Source: Zobellia uliginosa (GTDB taxonomy: Bacteria > Bacteroidota > Bacteroidia > Flavobacteriales > Flavobacteriaceae). Taken from it: a stretch of DNA of 64,000 nt. A program made the position numbers and the translations under genes. Within the stretch, counting starts at the first letter, position 1, and each line of letters begins with the position of its first letter. The notes beneath the pieces are model-generated. The model did not search any database, was not told the origin of the DNA, and saw only the letters and a list, made by a program, of their open reading frames with translations. The DNA lies in NCBI RefSeq assembly GCF_900156625.1, contig NZ_FTOB01000007.1, positions 1 to 64,000 on the forward strand, in the 5' to 3' direction. Shown here piece by piece: positions 26,359-35,424 of the stretch.

Positions 26359-28227
26359 TTAAACTGGGGTATAAAAAACACGGAAGGGCAATACATTGGC
26401 CGAACGCGTTTTAATACCTATCAACAATTCTTTTTTCAGATGTTCCCAATCATCTTCACTGTAATTGGTTTCACTGTTTTGGGTAATATGGATATCGGTC
26501 GTAGGGGTGTAGCCCACCGAATTGTCACGGGAAACCATGACGCCTTTTTTGATGCTCACCTTTGTAATGCTATCCTTGAAAATGGCATAGCAATGTTGAA
26601 CGATATCTTGTCGGGTTATGATTCGGCCCCTAGAGAGAATGTGTTCGCGGTAGGCGTAAATTTTTTCACTTGGGGACGGCTCGTCGTGCCCGCCCAAGGT
26701 ACCCGTGATCAAGACCAATGATTCCGGCTTAAAGGCCGTTCCCGAATATTGGTGCAGCTTGCTGTAGGGGTTGATCTTATTGGCCTTGTCGCCCGAGGTG
26801 GTCCAATAATCGGCATAAATAATGGTATCCCTATTTTTGTTGATACTGTTTTTGTTAATGATCAAATAGGGAATTTTATTTTTCTTAAAACCGCGGAGTT
26901 CTATTTGTTGTTCTATACGGGAAACAATCTGTTTCAGGTCCTTTAAATTCGAATTGATAAAGTCGTCCCCCATGGCCGAGAAGGCCACGCTGTCTTCTTT
27001 CAAAAGGTCTAAGGTGTAGTTCAATAGTTCGGAGGCATCGCGCTCGTCAAAACGGCTGACCCCTCCAAAACGCAAGTAGGCCTGGGGTCTTACGTCGTCT
27101 TTTTTGTCCCTGTTGTGTACGTAATACTTATTGCCGGTATCGCCCTCAACATGGCTGACGTCTAAAAAGAAATCATTTTCCGATTCCATGGGGATAATAT
27201 TGAAATACGACTGTAAACGCCTACTGGTGCTATGGGTCTTTTTATTCAGTATGGGGAAACAGTTGATATGGCAATGGAGGTTTTCCAACATTGGGGTGGA
27301 AACCACGGAAGAAAAGGAAATTTTGACCCATAGAAGCGGCTCTCGGAACATGGCGATATCTTTTTCCGATAAAAACTCCTTGAAAATTTCCGGATGAGGC
27401 TTTAAGTTGTCGGCAAGGGGCACTTGGCCTTCAATGGTATAAAAATGATCTTCGTAATACTGTCTTACATAATCTTCATAAAACTGGATCTTACTTTGTA
27501 TGCCTTCATTGATATAGGCACTATAATCGTCCCTAACGGCCTCTTTTTGAGGGAATCCCTTGGTAGCTTCCAGGGCCATGCCGTTTACTGACCATTCGGC
27601 AATGCCCAAGTGGTGTACCAATAGTTCTTTGTTCGAAAAATTGAGGAGGTCAAAGTAGCATAAAAGGTCCTTTATTTCTTTAAGGTCTTTACCGGGCTGG
27701 ATCCCTAGGTATATGGCGGATGATTCCGGGGCACCGGAGAAGTCGCCTTTTGTGAGCCATGGGGCGCTTCTTTGATTACCGTAGGATACGATCTTGTCGG
27801 GATAGGCAATATATTTCAGTTCACAATTGTTCAGGGTAAAATCGCCCGAAGGACAGAAGAAAAAATCGGTAAACCCTTCCCTGCCATTGGAATTGTTGAA
27901 CAAGGGCATTCTTTTTCTGTTGAAGAATTGGGTTTTTCCGTTGATTTCTATTTGCGAATCCAAGGGTTGGGCGTGCATGACGGCATGGGCCGGTTTGGCC
28001 GTTACCGATATTTCCGGTGTTAAAAGATCTACCAAGCGCTCGGTAATCTGGGTTCGGCTGGTCTTTATGGTTTCCGATATGCGTTCGAACTCATGCGAAC
28101 AAGCATCGAAAAGGATGCCGACGATGGGATCGAATGAATATTCAATTTCCATTTCATCAACACCCCAAGTGTCAGCGGCCCTGCGGATTAGACGATCTTT
28201 AATTTCCTCTTTGGATAGACTTTTCAC
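26359..28227 (-). CDS. tssF: T6SS baseplate subunit TssF
   Basis: 622 residues, the usual TssF size. The N-terminal region has IRRAADTWGVDEMEIEYSFD, then LVDLLTPEISVTAKPAHAVM, which corresponds to the TssF/gp6 wedge start. Near the C-terminus, EHILSRGRIITRQDIVQHCY is a conserved gp6/TssF segment. It lies 28 bp after tssE on the same strand. In the baseplate it forms the wedge with TssG, TssK and TssE. Confidence 0.88.
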   Translation of the reverse strand: MKSLSKEEIKDRLIRRAADTWGVDEMEIEYSFDPIVGILFDACSHEFERISETIKTSRTQITERLVDLLTPEISVTAKPAHAVMHAQPLDSQIEINGKTQFFNRKRMPLFNNSNGREGFTDFFFCPSGDFTLNNCELKYIAYPDKIVSYGNQRSAPWLTKGDFSGAPESSAIYLGIQPGKDLKEIKDLLCYFDLLNFSNKELLVHHLGIAEWSVNGMALEATKGFPQKEAVRDDYSAYINEGIQSKIQFYEDYVRQYYEDHFYTIEGQVPLADNLKPHPEIFKEFLSEKDIAMFREPLLWVKISFSSVVSTPMLENLHCHINCFPILNKKTHSTSRRLQSYFNIIPMESENDFFLDVSHVEGDTGNKYYVHNRDKKDDVRPQAYLRFGGVSRFDERDASELLNYTLDLLKEDSVAFSAMGDDFINSNLKDLKQIVSRIEQQIELRGFKKNKIPYLIINKNSINKNRDTIIYADYWTTSGDKANKINPYSKLHQYSGTAFKPESLVLITGTLGGHDEPSPSEKIYAYREHILSRGRIITRQDIVQHCYAIFKDSITKVSIKKGVMVSRDNSVGYTPTTDIHITQNSETNYSEDDWEHLKKELLIGIKTRSANVLPFRVFYTPV

Positions 28228-28255
28228 ACGTATATTTTTTTAATTTACCTATTGA

Positions 28256-28690
28256 TCAATGTTTGTACGACAAGGGAGCCAAGTAATAATCCCCTGTAAA
28301 TGAAAAGGGCTCATCGGTTTTTATAATGGTTCCCTTAATAGTGATATATAGATATTTTTTGAGTCTTACTTTGTTGGTGTTGGAAGATAGGCTTTCCATG
28401 AGCTCAACGTTCAAATCGATATTCGAAAGGCGTTTTTCGTAGGTCTCAATCTGATTCTTCAGCGATTTTTTGATGCGTTCCTTAAGGACATTGGCATTTA
28501 TCAAAAGATCGAAATCGGTTTCCCATATTTCACTGCCAAAAGCTTCATCAAACGTATACTCCTCGAAATAGGTCGTAATGATCACGCTAATAAACTGGGA
28601 GATAGAGTCGCGCATACCGATTTTCTTGAGCTCTTTCTTCTCGAAAAAACGCTTAAAATCGAAAGGTGCCTGATAATAGGGTTTTGCCAT
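28256..28690 (-). CDS. tssE: T6SS baseplate subunit TssE (gp25-like)
   Basis: 144 residues, GPW/gp25 family. SISQFISVIITTYFEEYTFD then EAFGSEIWETDF covers the conserved gp25 segment in which an acidic E-x-x-F-G-x-x-x-W pattern marks the EPR-like region. INVELM-type and LYITIKGTI strands complete the fold. It nucleates sheath assembly on the baseplate. It precedes tssF and follows clpV. Confidence 0.85.
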   Translation of the reverse strand: MAKPYYQAPFDFKRFFEKKELKKIGMRDSISQFISVIITTYFEEYTFDEAFGSEIWETDFDLLINANVLKERIKKSLKNQIETYEKRLSNIDLNVELMESLSSNTNKVRLKKYLYITIKGTIIKTDEPFSFTGDYYLAPLSYKH

Positions 28691-28746
28691 TCTAGATTTG
28701 TTTATTCTGTTCGCAGTTTGCTTTTGACCTGTTATTCTTTCATTTT

Positions 28747-28799
28747 ACTAACTACTAACTACTAACTACTAACTACTAACTACTCGCTCTACTCGCTCT
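28747..28799. repeat. Tandem repeat (ACTAACT)x5 then (ACTCGCTCT)x2 between clpV and tssE
   Basis: Five exact 7-bp units (28747-28781) are followed by two exact 9-bp units (28782-28799). It occupies the only sizeable gap in the core operon (28691-28805), ending just after the clpV stop. It could be slippage-prone. Confidence 0.85.
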
Positions 28800-28805
28800 T
28801 CCATA

Positions 28806-31271
28806 TCATTCAACAACGGAAAAAACTACCTCCTTATTTTTCATTTCCACTTTTACGGTCTGTGGCGCCTTGACTTCCCCGGAGATGATCATTTTCGATA
28901 GGGGTCTTTTCAGTTTGTTCCGGATGACCGCTTTAAGTGGTCGAACCCCGTAAGTAGGGGAGAAGCCGTCTAATGATAGGTGCTCTTTTGTCTCCTTGTC
29001 TATTTCAAGGGTAATCCCCAAGCGTTCGGTAAGTACCAATAACTCCTTCATTAAATGAAGGTCGAAAATGGTAGGGGCGTTCTTTTCCGAGATGGGAGCA
29101 AAGGGGACGATCTCTGTAATACGTCCTAAAAATTCCGGTCTAAAATAAGAGGCCATGATTTCGAGTAGCTCGTCCGATTTTGGAACGGAGCCCCCTTCGA
29201 AGGCCTTGCTTATAAATTCGGAGCCTATATTTGAGGTGAAAAGAATTACCGCATTTGAAAAATCGCCTACCTTGCCTAAACGGTCGCTGAGTTTGCCTTC
29301 GTCCAATATTTGAAGAAATACGTCGAATACCGACTGGTGGGCCTTTTCGATTTCATCGAACAAGACAATGGAATACGGTTTCTGCCTGATCTTATTGACC
29401 AAGACCCCGCCTTCTTCATAGCCGACATAGCCTGGAGGTGCACCGTATAACAAGGCTGCAGAGTGCTCTTCCTTAAATTCTGACATGTCAAAACGAATGA
29501 TGGCACTTTCGTCGTTGAAAAGAAATTCTGCCAATGATTTCGCCAATTCCGTTTTTCCCGTTCCCGTGGGACCGGAAAAGAAGAAAGAGCCGATAGGCTG
29601 TCCGGCTTTTGAAAGTCCTGAACGCGATTCTATAATAGCTTCGGTAACGGTTTTAATGGCATTGTCTTGGCCGATGACCCTTTTCTTAAGGGTGTCCTCC
29701 ATATCCATCAAACGTTCTTTTTCCTTGGTCTGTACCTTGCCTGCGGGTATTCCCGTAATACTCGAAACCATGGCGGCCAGATCTTCTTCGAGTACGGCTT
29801 CACGCGGTGTTTTCGAGTGCGCGTCAATGGCGCTTATGATGTTCTTAAGGTAAGTGGATTTCTCGTTATAGGAAGGAAATCCGAATGCGTCTTCGGTATC
29901 GAATTTCCCGAGTACGATAGGGCTTAATTTATTCCTTAAGGCCATATAGACCCAGTCGATTTCTTGAATGTTCTCGGCTTTGTCGCGTTCTTCGGCTTTT
30001 TCCTCAATGGCTTCCATCCTTGCCTTTAATTCCTCAAGGTCGTTGGGAAGGGACTGCTCCGATACATTGGCCGCAGCCATGGTCCGGTCCAATAGGTCTA
30101 GGGCGGAATCGGGCAGGCTTTTTTCCTTTAAATACCTTTTAGACAATCGTATCGCTTCGCGAAGGGTCTCTTCGGTAAGTTGCAACTCGTGATGGTCGGT
30201 ATAGGTCTGGCCGATGCTTTGTAAGATCCTAAAGGCCATTTCGTTATCGGGCTCTTCCAGGGTGACGGATTCAAACCTTCGGTTGAGCGCATCGTCGTTG
30301 CTGATATATTTTCTGTAATTGTCAGAGTTGGTCGCTCCTACAAGAATGACTTCGCCTTTGTTCAGTTCAGATTTGATGACGTTCAAAATTCCTTGGCTCG
30401 AAGAGGCATCCTGTAGAAGAAAGTGGAAATCATCTATAAAGACAATAGGTTTTACAAGTGCCTTGGCTTCATCAAAAATGTTTTGCAGGCGGTCTTCGAC
30501 CTCTCCTTTATATGATGCCCCTGAGAGCAATAGGGCCGTATCGATTTCAAAAAGATGGGCGTCCTTTAGGTTTTCAACGATTTTTCCACCGACAATTTCC
30601 CTTGCCAAATTTTGGGCCAAAACACTTTTGCCTACACCCGATTCCCCTTGAATGATCACATTCGGCTTGTTTTTACGGCTGAGGATCTCAATGATTTTCT
30701 TTAGTTCCCTATCGCGATTTACGATATGGTCGTACGAGCCTTCGCGGGCCGGATCCAATAGGTCTTTTGCGTACTTGTACAATACGCCGTCAGATTTGGG
30801 AGGGGTGCTTCCCGGGGCGGTTTTTGTATTGACCGTCCCCGATTTATCGGTTTTTCTTTGGCTTATAAGCTCGTCGAGCAATTGGTTGCTGCTCACGGGT
30901 ATCGACTTGAGCTGGTCAAAGGTAAAGCCTACACCGGGCGTAATGGCGGCGATAAAGATACAGATCAGGTCGGGTTCCTCTTTGTTGAGTTTCTGTTGTA
31001 TGTCTTCGGCTTCGTTGAAAACCACTTGGGCTTCCGGACTGGCCTTTAGGTCGCCCGATCGGCTGGTGCGTTTCGGGTATTCTTCTAAACGAACCTCGGC
31101 CCATTCCTCGATAAAATACACATCTACCTTCTTGTCGTGCAAAAAACGTAAGAGCGATAAATCGCGATGAAGTGCGGCTTTGACCAAATGTGCAGGTCCG
31201 AAACTATCGTGTTGGTATTCATCGGCAATTTGGGTGGCGATGTGTATGGCCTTTTCCAATTCAGTATTCAT
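28806..31271 (-). CDS. clpV: T6SS sheath-disassembly ATPase ClpV (TssH)
   Basis: 821 residues, two AAA+ modules. N-terminal Clp_N repeats (ATQIADEYQHDSFGPAHLVK) come first. The first Walker A is QGESGVGKSVLAQ (about residues 208-220) with Walker B PIVFIDDFHFLL. The second Walker A is FSGPTGTGKTELAK (about 580) with IVLFDEIEKAH. The C-terminal ClpB_D2 domain is FSPTYGVRPLKAVIRNKLKR. It recycles contracted TssB/TssC sheath. It lies between tssO and tssE. Confidence 0.93.
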   Translation of the reverse strand: MNTELEKAIHIATQIADEYQHDSFGPAHLVKAALHRDLSLLRFLHDKKVDVYFIEEWAEVRLEEYPKRTSRSGDLKASPEAQVVFNEAEDIQQKLNKEEPDLICIFIAAITPGVGFTFDQLKSIPVSSNQLLDELISQRKTDKSGTVNTKTAPGSTPPKSDGVLYKYAKDLLDPAREGSYDHIVNRDRELKKIIEILSRKNKPNVIIQGESGVGKSVLAQNLAREIVGGKIVENLKDAHLFEIDTALLLSGASYKGEVEDRLQNIFDEAKALVKPIVFIDDFHFLLQDASSSQGILNVIKSELNKGEVILVGATNSDNYRKYISNDDALNRRFESVTLEEPDNEMAFRILQSIGQTYTDHHELQLTEETLREAIRLSKRYLKEKSLPDSALDLLDRTMAAANVSEQSLPNDLEELKARMEAIEEKAEERDKAENIQEIDWVYMALRNKLSPIVLGKFDTEDAFGFPSYNEKSTYLKNIISAIDAHSKTPREAVLEEDLAAMVSSITGIPAGKVQTKEKERLMDMEDTLKKRVIGQDNAIKTVTEAIIESRSGLSKAGQPIGSFFFSGPTGTGKTELAKSLAEFLFNDESAIIRFDMSEFKEEHSAALLYGAPPGYVGYEEGGVLVNKIRQKPYSIVLFDEIEKAHQSVFDVFLQILDEGKLSDRLGKVGDFSNAVILFTSNIGSEFISKAFEGGSVPKSDELLEIMASYFRPEFLGRITEIVPFAPISEKNAPTIFDLHLMKELLVLTERLGITLEIDKETKEHLSLDGFSPTYGVRPLKAVIRNKLKRPLSKMIISGEVKAPQTVKVEMKNKEVVFSVVE

Positions 31272-31278
31272 AGGTCGG

Positions 31279-31788
31279 TTAATTTCTGTTCAAACGTTGA
31301 GAAAGGCTCAATGCGGTATTCAACTTGTTGATTTCTTTTTCGTACTCCTCAATCTGCTCGTTCAGGTCTTCTATATCCATTCTGGCACTTTCTACCTGTT
31401 TTAGGTCCCGCTTGGCATCGACCAGCTTTTTATAGGTGAGAATGAGGTTTTCGTACATGCCCCTGTCGTCTAGGGAGTCTTTGGGGATATCGCTCTTTAG
31501 GTCGATAAGATCCGCGTTGATCGATTGCTCCAAAAAGAAATAACCGTCCTTGGCACCGTCTAGGGAATCAATTTGTTTGTCGATATCTTCCAACGCCGTC
31601 ATGAATTGTTTTTGGTACAAAAATTCATAGCGTATTTTCTGGTTTTCGGCACGGAGGACCTCGTTTTCTTTCCACGGTAATTTATAGCTAAAGAAAAAAG
31701 CCGTAAAAAGAATACCTACCGAGATGGCGAACATCAGTAAGAAAAGTAGAAAAGAAGAAATCCGTTCGTTTTTATTAAGTACTTCCAT
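31279..31788 (-). CDS. tssO: T6SS subtype-iii membrane protein TssO
   Basis: 169 residues. One N-terminal transmembrane helix (FLLFLLMFAISVGILFTAFF, residues 13-32) is followed by a long periplasmic coiled coil (VESARMDIEDLNEQIEEYEK near the end). This size and layout, plus its place between tssK and clpV, fit TssO, one of the Bacteroidetes-specific trans-envelope components that replace TssJLM. Sequence recognition is by architecture and context. Confidence 0.75.
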   Translation of the reverse strand: MEVLNKNERISSFLLFLLMFAISVGILFTAFFFSYKLPWKENEVLRAENQKIRYEFLYQKQFMTALEDIDKQIDSLDGAKDGYFFLEQSINADLIDLKSDIPKDSLDDRGMYENLILTYKKLVDAKRDLKQVESARMDIEDLNEQIEEYEKEINKLNTALSLSQRLNRN

Positions 31789-31798
31789 ATTTCAATAT

Positions 31799-32941
31799 TT
31801 ATTCGGCCAAAAATGAAGTGCCCCTAGATTTTCTAGGCTTTTCCTCAACAATGTTTTCGTTAACGAAGATGCCCATGTCCCTACGTTTACCGATATAATC
31901 GACTTGGGTGAGTACGGTGAGCAACCTATCGATGGTCTGCATAAAGACATTGATTACCTGAAGGTTTTCGTTAACGTCGTTGTGATTGTACTGTAGGTTG
32001 ATGACGTCGGTGAACAATTTTTCATAGTCTCCTCCCTTAAGGTCTGTCCATTCCCCAAAATAATTGAAGAGCTGTTCTTTGTTTTCAGGAGACGATATAT
32101 CTACGGATCCTTTGAATATCCGAGCAAAACTTACAAGGATTTCCAACAATTCCCTAGGGTGCATGTCGTGTTCTTCCCATTTCACCTTGGTGATCTGTTG
32201 GGCAAGGTATACGTAGATCTTGTCGACCACTAATTTCATGGCATCGGCAATGGGGTTGTCACTTTGTTTTGACATGATTTTCTGAACGATCAAAATGGCA
32301 TTGCGCTCGGTCATTTTCAGGAAGTTTTCCGATTCGTTGTAAAAATGAATCAAACTTTCGTGAGCCCCAAGGGTAGTGCAGGGAGGAATGTAGTCGGTGG
32401 CCACTGATAATCCCTTGCCTTCTTTTTCGATTTTGGCGATCGGCAATTGGTTGCCGGTCAAACCCGATTTTTCTAGGTCGGACGCACTAACAAAGGAGAA
32501 AAAATACCCGTGTGTAAGATAGGGAAGCCTTGGGGGGACTTCAGCGGGGTCTTGATTGCCAAAAGGAATAGGGTTTGCCGTGTCGATATTGATCAAGACG
32601 AAACCTTCCTCCAATGTTTTGTCGGCAAGCTCGGCCACTACGATTTCTTCTTTGACATCGGGAGTGTTTTCGGTAATCTCGATACGGTTGCCATTGGGGG
32701 TGACGGCCCTTAATCTATTGAATGAAACCTTTAAGCTCTTGTGAATATCAAGGTTTATGGCGTATTCGTTGTTGCCAAAGAGATGCGAGGCAAGAAATCC
32801 GTGTCCGTATTTCCCCATGCGTACCACAAAGGCATCTTTTATACTGTTTTCAGCAAAGTTTTGAAGGCTTTGAAAATGCTCTTTTGAGATTTTCATTCCA
32901 TCTACCCAATTGATCTTGAAATTTTTGATATCTTCTATCAT
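31799..32941 (-). CDS. tssK: T6SS baseplate subunit TssK
   Basis: 380 residues. The N-terminus FKINWVDGMKISKEHFQSLQ is the TssK shell-domain start, equivalent to the W-x-x-G-x-x-L-x-P-x-H-F motif in other T6SS types. AIAKIE-like strands and the helical C-terminal receptor-binding region (DVINLQYNHNDVNENLQVIN) follow. It links the baseplate wedges to the membrane complex, probably TssN/TssO here. It lies 10 bp after tssN and 10 bp before tssO. Confidence 0.85.
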   Translation of the reverse strand: MIEDIKNFKINWVDGMKISKEHFQSLQNFAENSIKDAFVVRMGKYGHGFLASHLFGNNEYAINLDIHKSLKVSFNRLRAVTPNGNRIEITENTPDVKEEIVVAELADKTLEEGFVLINIDTANPIPFGNQDPAEVPPRLPYLTHGYFFSFVSASDLEKSGLTGNQLPIAKIEKEGKGLSVATDYIPPCTTLGAHESLIHFYNESENFLKMTERNAILIVQKIMSKQSDNPIADAMKLVVDKIYVYLAQQITKVKWEEHDMHPRELLEILVSFARIFKGSVDISSPENKEQLFNYFGEWTDLKGGDYEKLFTDVINLQYNHNDVNENLQVINVFMQTIDRLLTVLTQVDYIGKRRDMGIFVNENIVEEKPRKSRGTSFLAE

Positions 32942-32951
32942 GTCTCTTATT

Positions 32952-33818
32952 TTAAATACGTTGGCAAACGACTGTATCGCTATCTTTTAGGTTGTTTTCT
33001 TCCACGGTGCGTTCCGGGTCTATATGTTTTGATGTTCCATACCATTTAGGTTTACTGTAAAAATACCACCCATGGGGGTCATCGCTATTAGAGGTCACTT
33101 CTATTTTGGTCGTGGTCTTCTTGTTGTTATAATCGTTAATGAAGAAATAGAACAAGCGACCAAAGTCCATGTCTTTTGGCGCCTTTGCCTTAAAACTGGT
33201 CATATTCGGCGAATTGGCATTCTTGTAGAACATAAAATTCAGAACGATCATGTTGTTGAGCTCGTAATGCTTTGGCGCATCGTACTTATTGCCCATGGGG
33301 TAATACCATTTCGTGTATAGTTTTGCGGGAATGGAAATGGAATATTCATATAGGATGAAAAAACTGGTAGGAAATACATAGGCGGCAATGACCAAAAAGT
33401 AGTACGGCAAGTACTGAAGGTCGTTAAAGTGTGCGGCTATCATAATAATAGGAACCATTAAGACCAATCCGGAAATTATGGCGAACACCAATTCCTTAAG
33501 CTTTTGGTGGGTGTCGAATTTTTCAAAGATGGTTCTGTGAAAGAAGACATTGGCCACCCCCATGATGGTAGCAAAACCGAGCATTGAAAAATACCGTAAT
33601 AGTAAGGATGACTGCTTCAGGTTATATATGATGGCCACGAAAAGTGCCATAACTACTATATTGGCCGCTAGGAAAACATAGTATTTTTTGCGCCTTGTTT
33701 TAAACCCGGGGGTTTTTGAACCCAAGAAATGAAGAACCAGGGCCACTACCACCAAAACGATGGCAAAGGGCATTATAGATTCAAAACTTATGAATTTTCT
33801 AAAGTAACTTTTGATCAT
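32952..33818 (-). CDS. tssN: T6SS subtype-iii membrane protein TssN
   Basis: 288 residues with about five transmembrane segments in the first 175 residues (IMPFAIVLVVVALVLHFLG; YYVFLAANIVVMALFVAIIY; LVFAIISGLVLMVPIIMIAA and others). A cytoplasmic C-terminal domain follows, with YDAPKHYELNNMIVLNFMF and DPHGWYFYSKPKWYGTS. The gene order tssG-tssN-tssK matches Bacteroidetes T6SS loci. TssN is unique to subtype iii and anchors the apparatus in the inner membrane. Confidence 0.82.
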   Translation of the reverse strand: MIKSYFRKFISFESIMPFAIVLVVVALVLHFLGSKTPGFKTRRKKYYVFLAANIVVMALFVAIIYNLKQSSLLLRYFSMLGFATIMGVANVFFHRTIFEKFDTHQKLKELVFAIISGLVLMVPIIMIAAHFNDLQYLPYYFLVIAAYVFPTSFFILYEYSISIPAKLYTKWYYPMGNKYDAPKHYELNNMIVLNFMFYKNANSPNMTSFKAKAPKDMDFGRLFYFFINDYNNKKTTTKIEVTSNSDDPHGWYFYSKPKWYGTSKHIDPERTVEENNLKDSDTVVCQRI

Positions 33819-33824
33819 GGGGTG

Positions 33825-34730
33825 TTAAATTGTTGCCGATATTCCAAGTCTACCTGAATAGGCGTCCTCGGTCATTATAAATCTTGTTTTACGCTTAGGT
33901 AGCCTGAAGTTGATTTCAAAATCACTTTCATGGGGCAAGGTGTGTTCCAAAAAGAAATTGACGACAGCCGTTATTTTCCCGTCAGGTAGATAGTCCTCTA
34001 TATTTTCAGGGCGGCTAATGTTGTTCATTGTAAAAATATATTTAGGCAGAAAGGTCTTTTGCTTTCCCGAGGTCGCCATATTTACACCAAGTTGCCATGG
34101 TTCGTTTGTAACAGGTAGGCCTGCGGTAGCAAAATCTTTCTCGATCAAGATTTCTTCTTCTATGATATTTTCAAGTATCCTTTTTAACAACGGAATATTT
34201 CCGGCTATTTTATACATGAACGGCATAGTTTTTAAAATTTTCGCCGCCATCCGTTTCGGGATCCTTTCGTCTATTTTCCATAAATCCATTAAAAAGTCAA
34301 CCAATTTGGGACTTCCCAAGGCTGTTAGGATTTCGTTTTCGGCAGATTCGATATCGACACGATGAAGAAAGAATTCGGTTTCCAAGGGTTTGAAAAACTT
34401 CAAGGCATTCTCCTGTTCGATTTTTCTGCCATGGTAATCCGCCACCATGGTATTTACAAAAGGAGTACTAATATAGGTGGAATGAAAGAAACGTTCGGGC
34501 AAAACATTGTAAAAGCTACGTCGACTTAGGTGAACGTTCAGGGTATCATCATTATAACGGTCTTTTTCAATAAGGGTAATATCTTTACTAAAGCGACGCT
34601 TAAAAAAGTCGCTGAGCGAAAGATCGACCTGGGTATCTTCCTCAATATAGGAAAGTAAGGTTTCCGCCTTTAGGTCAAAATCCAAATTGAACACCTCTTG
34701 GCGTATGTCGTTTTCGGGGAAATCTTTCAT
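33825..34730 (-). CDS. tssG: T6SS baseplate subunit TssG
   Basis: 301 residues. It begins VFNLDFDLKAETLLSYIEED and ends with the typical last segment RFIMTEDAYSGRLGISATI, like the C-termini of TssG-type wedge proteins in Bacteroidetes (G-x-L-G-I/x). It directly abuts the NlpC/P60 gene and lies 6 bp upstream of tssN. It pairs with TssF in the baseplate wedge. Confidence 0.8.
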   Translation of the reverse strand: MKDFPENDIRQEVFNLDFDLKAETLLSYIEEDTQVDLSLSDFFKRRFSKDITLIEKDRYNDDTLNVHLSRRSFYNVLPERFFHSTYISTPFVNTMVADYHGRKIEQENALKFFKPLETEFFLHRVDIESAENEILTALGSPKLVDFLMDLWKIDERIPKRMAAKILKTMPFMYKIAGNIPLLKRILENIIEEEILIEKDFATAGLPVTNEPWQLGVNMATSGKQKTFLPKYIFTMNNISRPENIEDYLPDGKITAVVNFFLEHTLPHESDFEINFRLPKRKTRFIMTEDAYSGRLGISATI

Positions 34731-35369
34731 TTATTGAATGTTTAATAACCTAGCGGAGGCTACATATTTATCTTGCCAATATGGATTGTTAAGATCGACG
34801 ATCTCTACACCATGTGGCGAGTTTGAGCCCGTAAATTTACCGTTTTGTAAATAAATACCCACATGTGAGACCACACGATCTTCATTACGGAGCCGAAAAA
34901 AGAGCAAATCGCCCTCTTTTAGGTATTTCTGGTTTTTAAAATGGGATTCGGTATCCAGATAAAACTGCTGTATTGAGGTTCTTGGGAGCTCGCTGCCGTA
35001 AGCCTTGCGGTAAATAGCTTGTACATAGGCCGAGCAATCTACCCCGTTTTTCGATTCCCCGCCCCAATCGTAAGGGGTGCCTAGCCATTCCTTAATGGCC
35101 GCATATAGCTTTTCGTTTTGGATCGATTCTTCGCTTACTTCTAATAATTGAGCGAATTTTTTTTTCTCTTCGGCAGATAAATAGCCCATACCGGTAGGCT
35201 TTTTTATTACTTTAGCCGTAGTTTTTTGGGTAGGCTTCTTGTTCTCCGATTGGCGTTTGTATTTTTCCATTTCACGTTTATAATAGGAGTAATCCTCATT
35301 TTGTAACGTTTTTCTGGCACAAGAAATCGACAACACAATAACTAAGATAAATACAAGTTTTAATTTCAT
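34731..35369 (-). CDS. NlpC/P60 (C40) cell-wall peptidase lipoprotein in the T6SS operon
   Basis: 212 residues from the chosen ATG at 35369. This start gives a perfect lipoprotein signal, MKLKLVFILVIVLSISC; the longer frame from 35402 would spoil it. The NlpC/P60 domain has catalytic Cys in WGGESKNGVDCSAYVQ, His in DRVVSHVGIYL and the NSPHG region as the third site. It probably cleaves peptidoglycan to let the apparatus cross the wall, analogous to housekeeping hydrolases of other T6SSs. As the first gene of the minus-strand core operon it is more likely structural support than an effector. Confidence 0.85.
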   Translation of the reverse strand: MKLKLVFILVIVLSISCARKTLQNEDYSYYKREMEKYKRQSENKKPTQKTTAKVIKKPTGMGYLSAEEKKKFAQLLEVSEESIQNEKLYAAIKEWLGTPYDWGGESKNGVDCSAYVQAIYRKAYGSELPRTSIQQFYLDTESHFKNQKYLKEGDLLFFRLRNEDRVVSHVGIYLQNGKFTGSNSPHGVEIVDLNNPYWQDKYVASARLLNIQ

Positions 35370-35424
35370 CAAATGAATAGTACTTTTAGATACATAAACC
35401 ACAACCGAAAATTAGATATTAATT

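Noticed and set aside
28747-28781. CRISPR array
   Set aside because: Units are 7 bp and contiguous without spacers; it is a simple tandem repeat.
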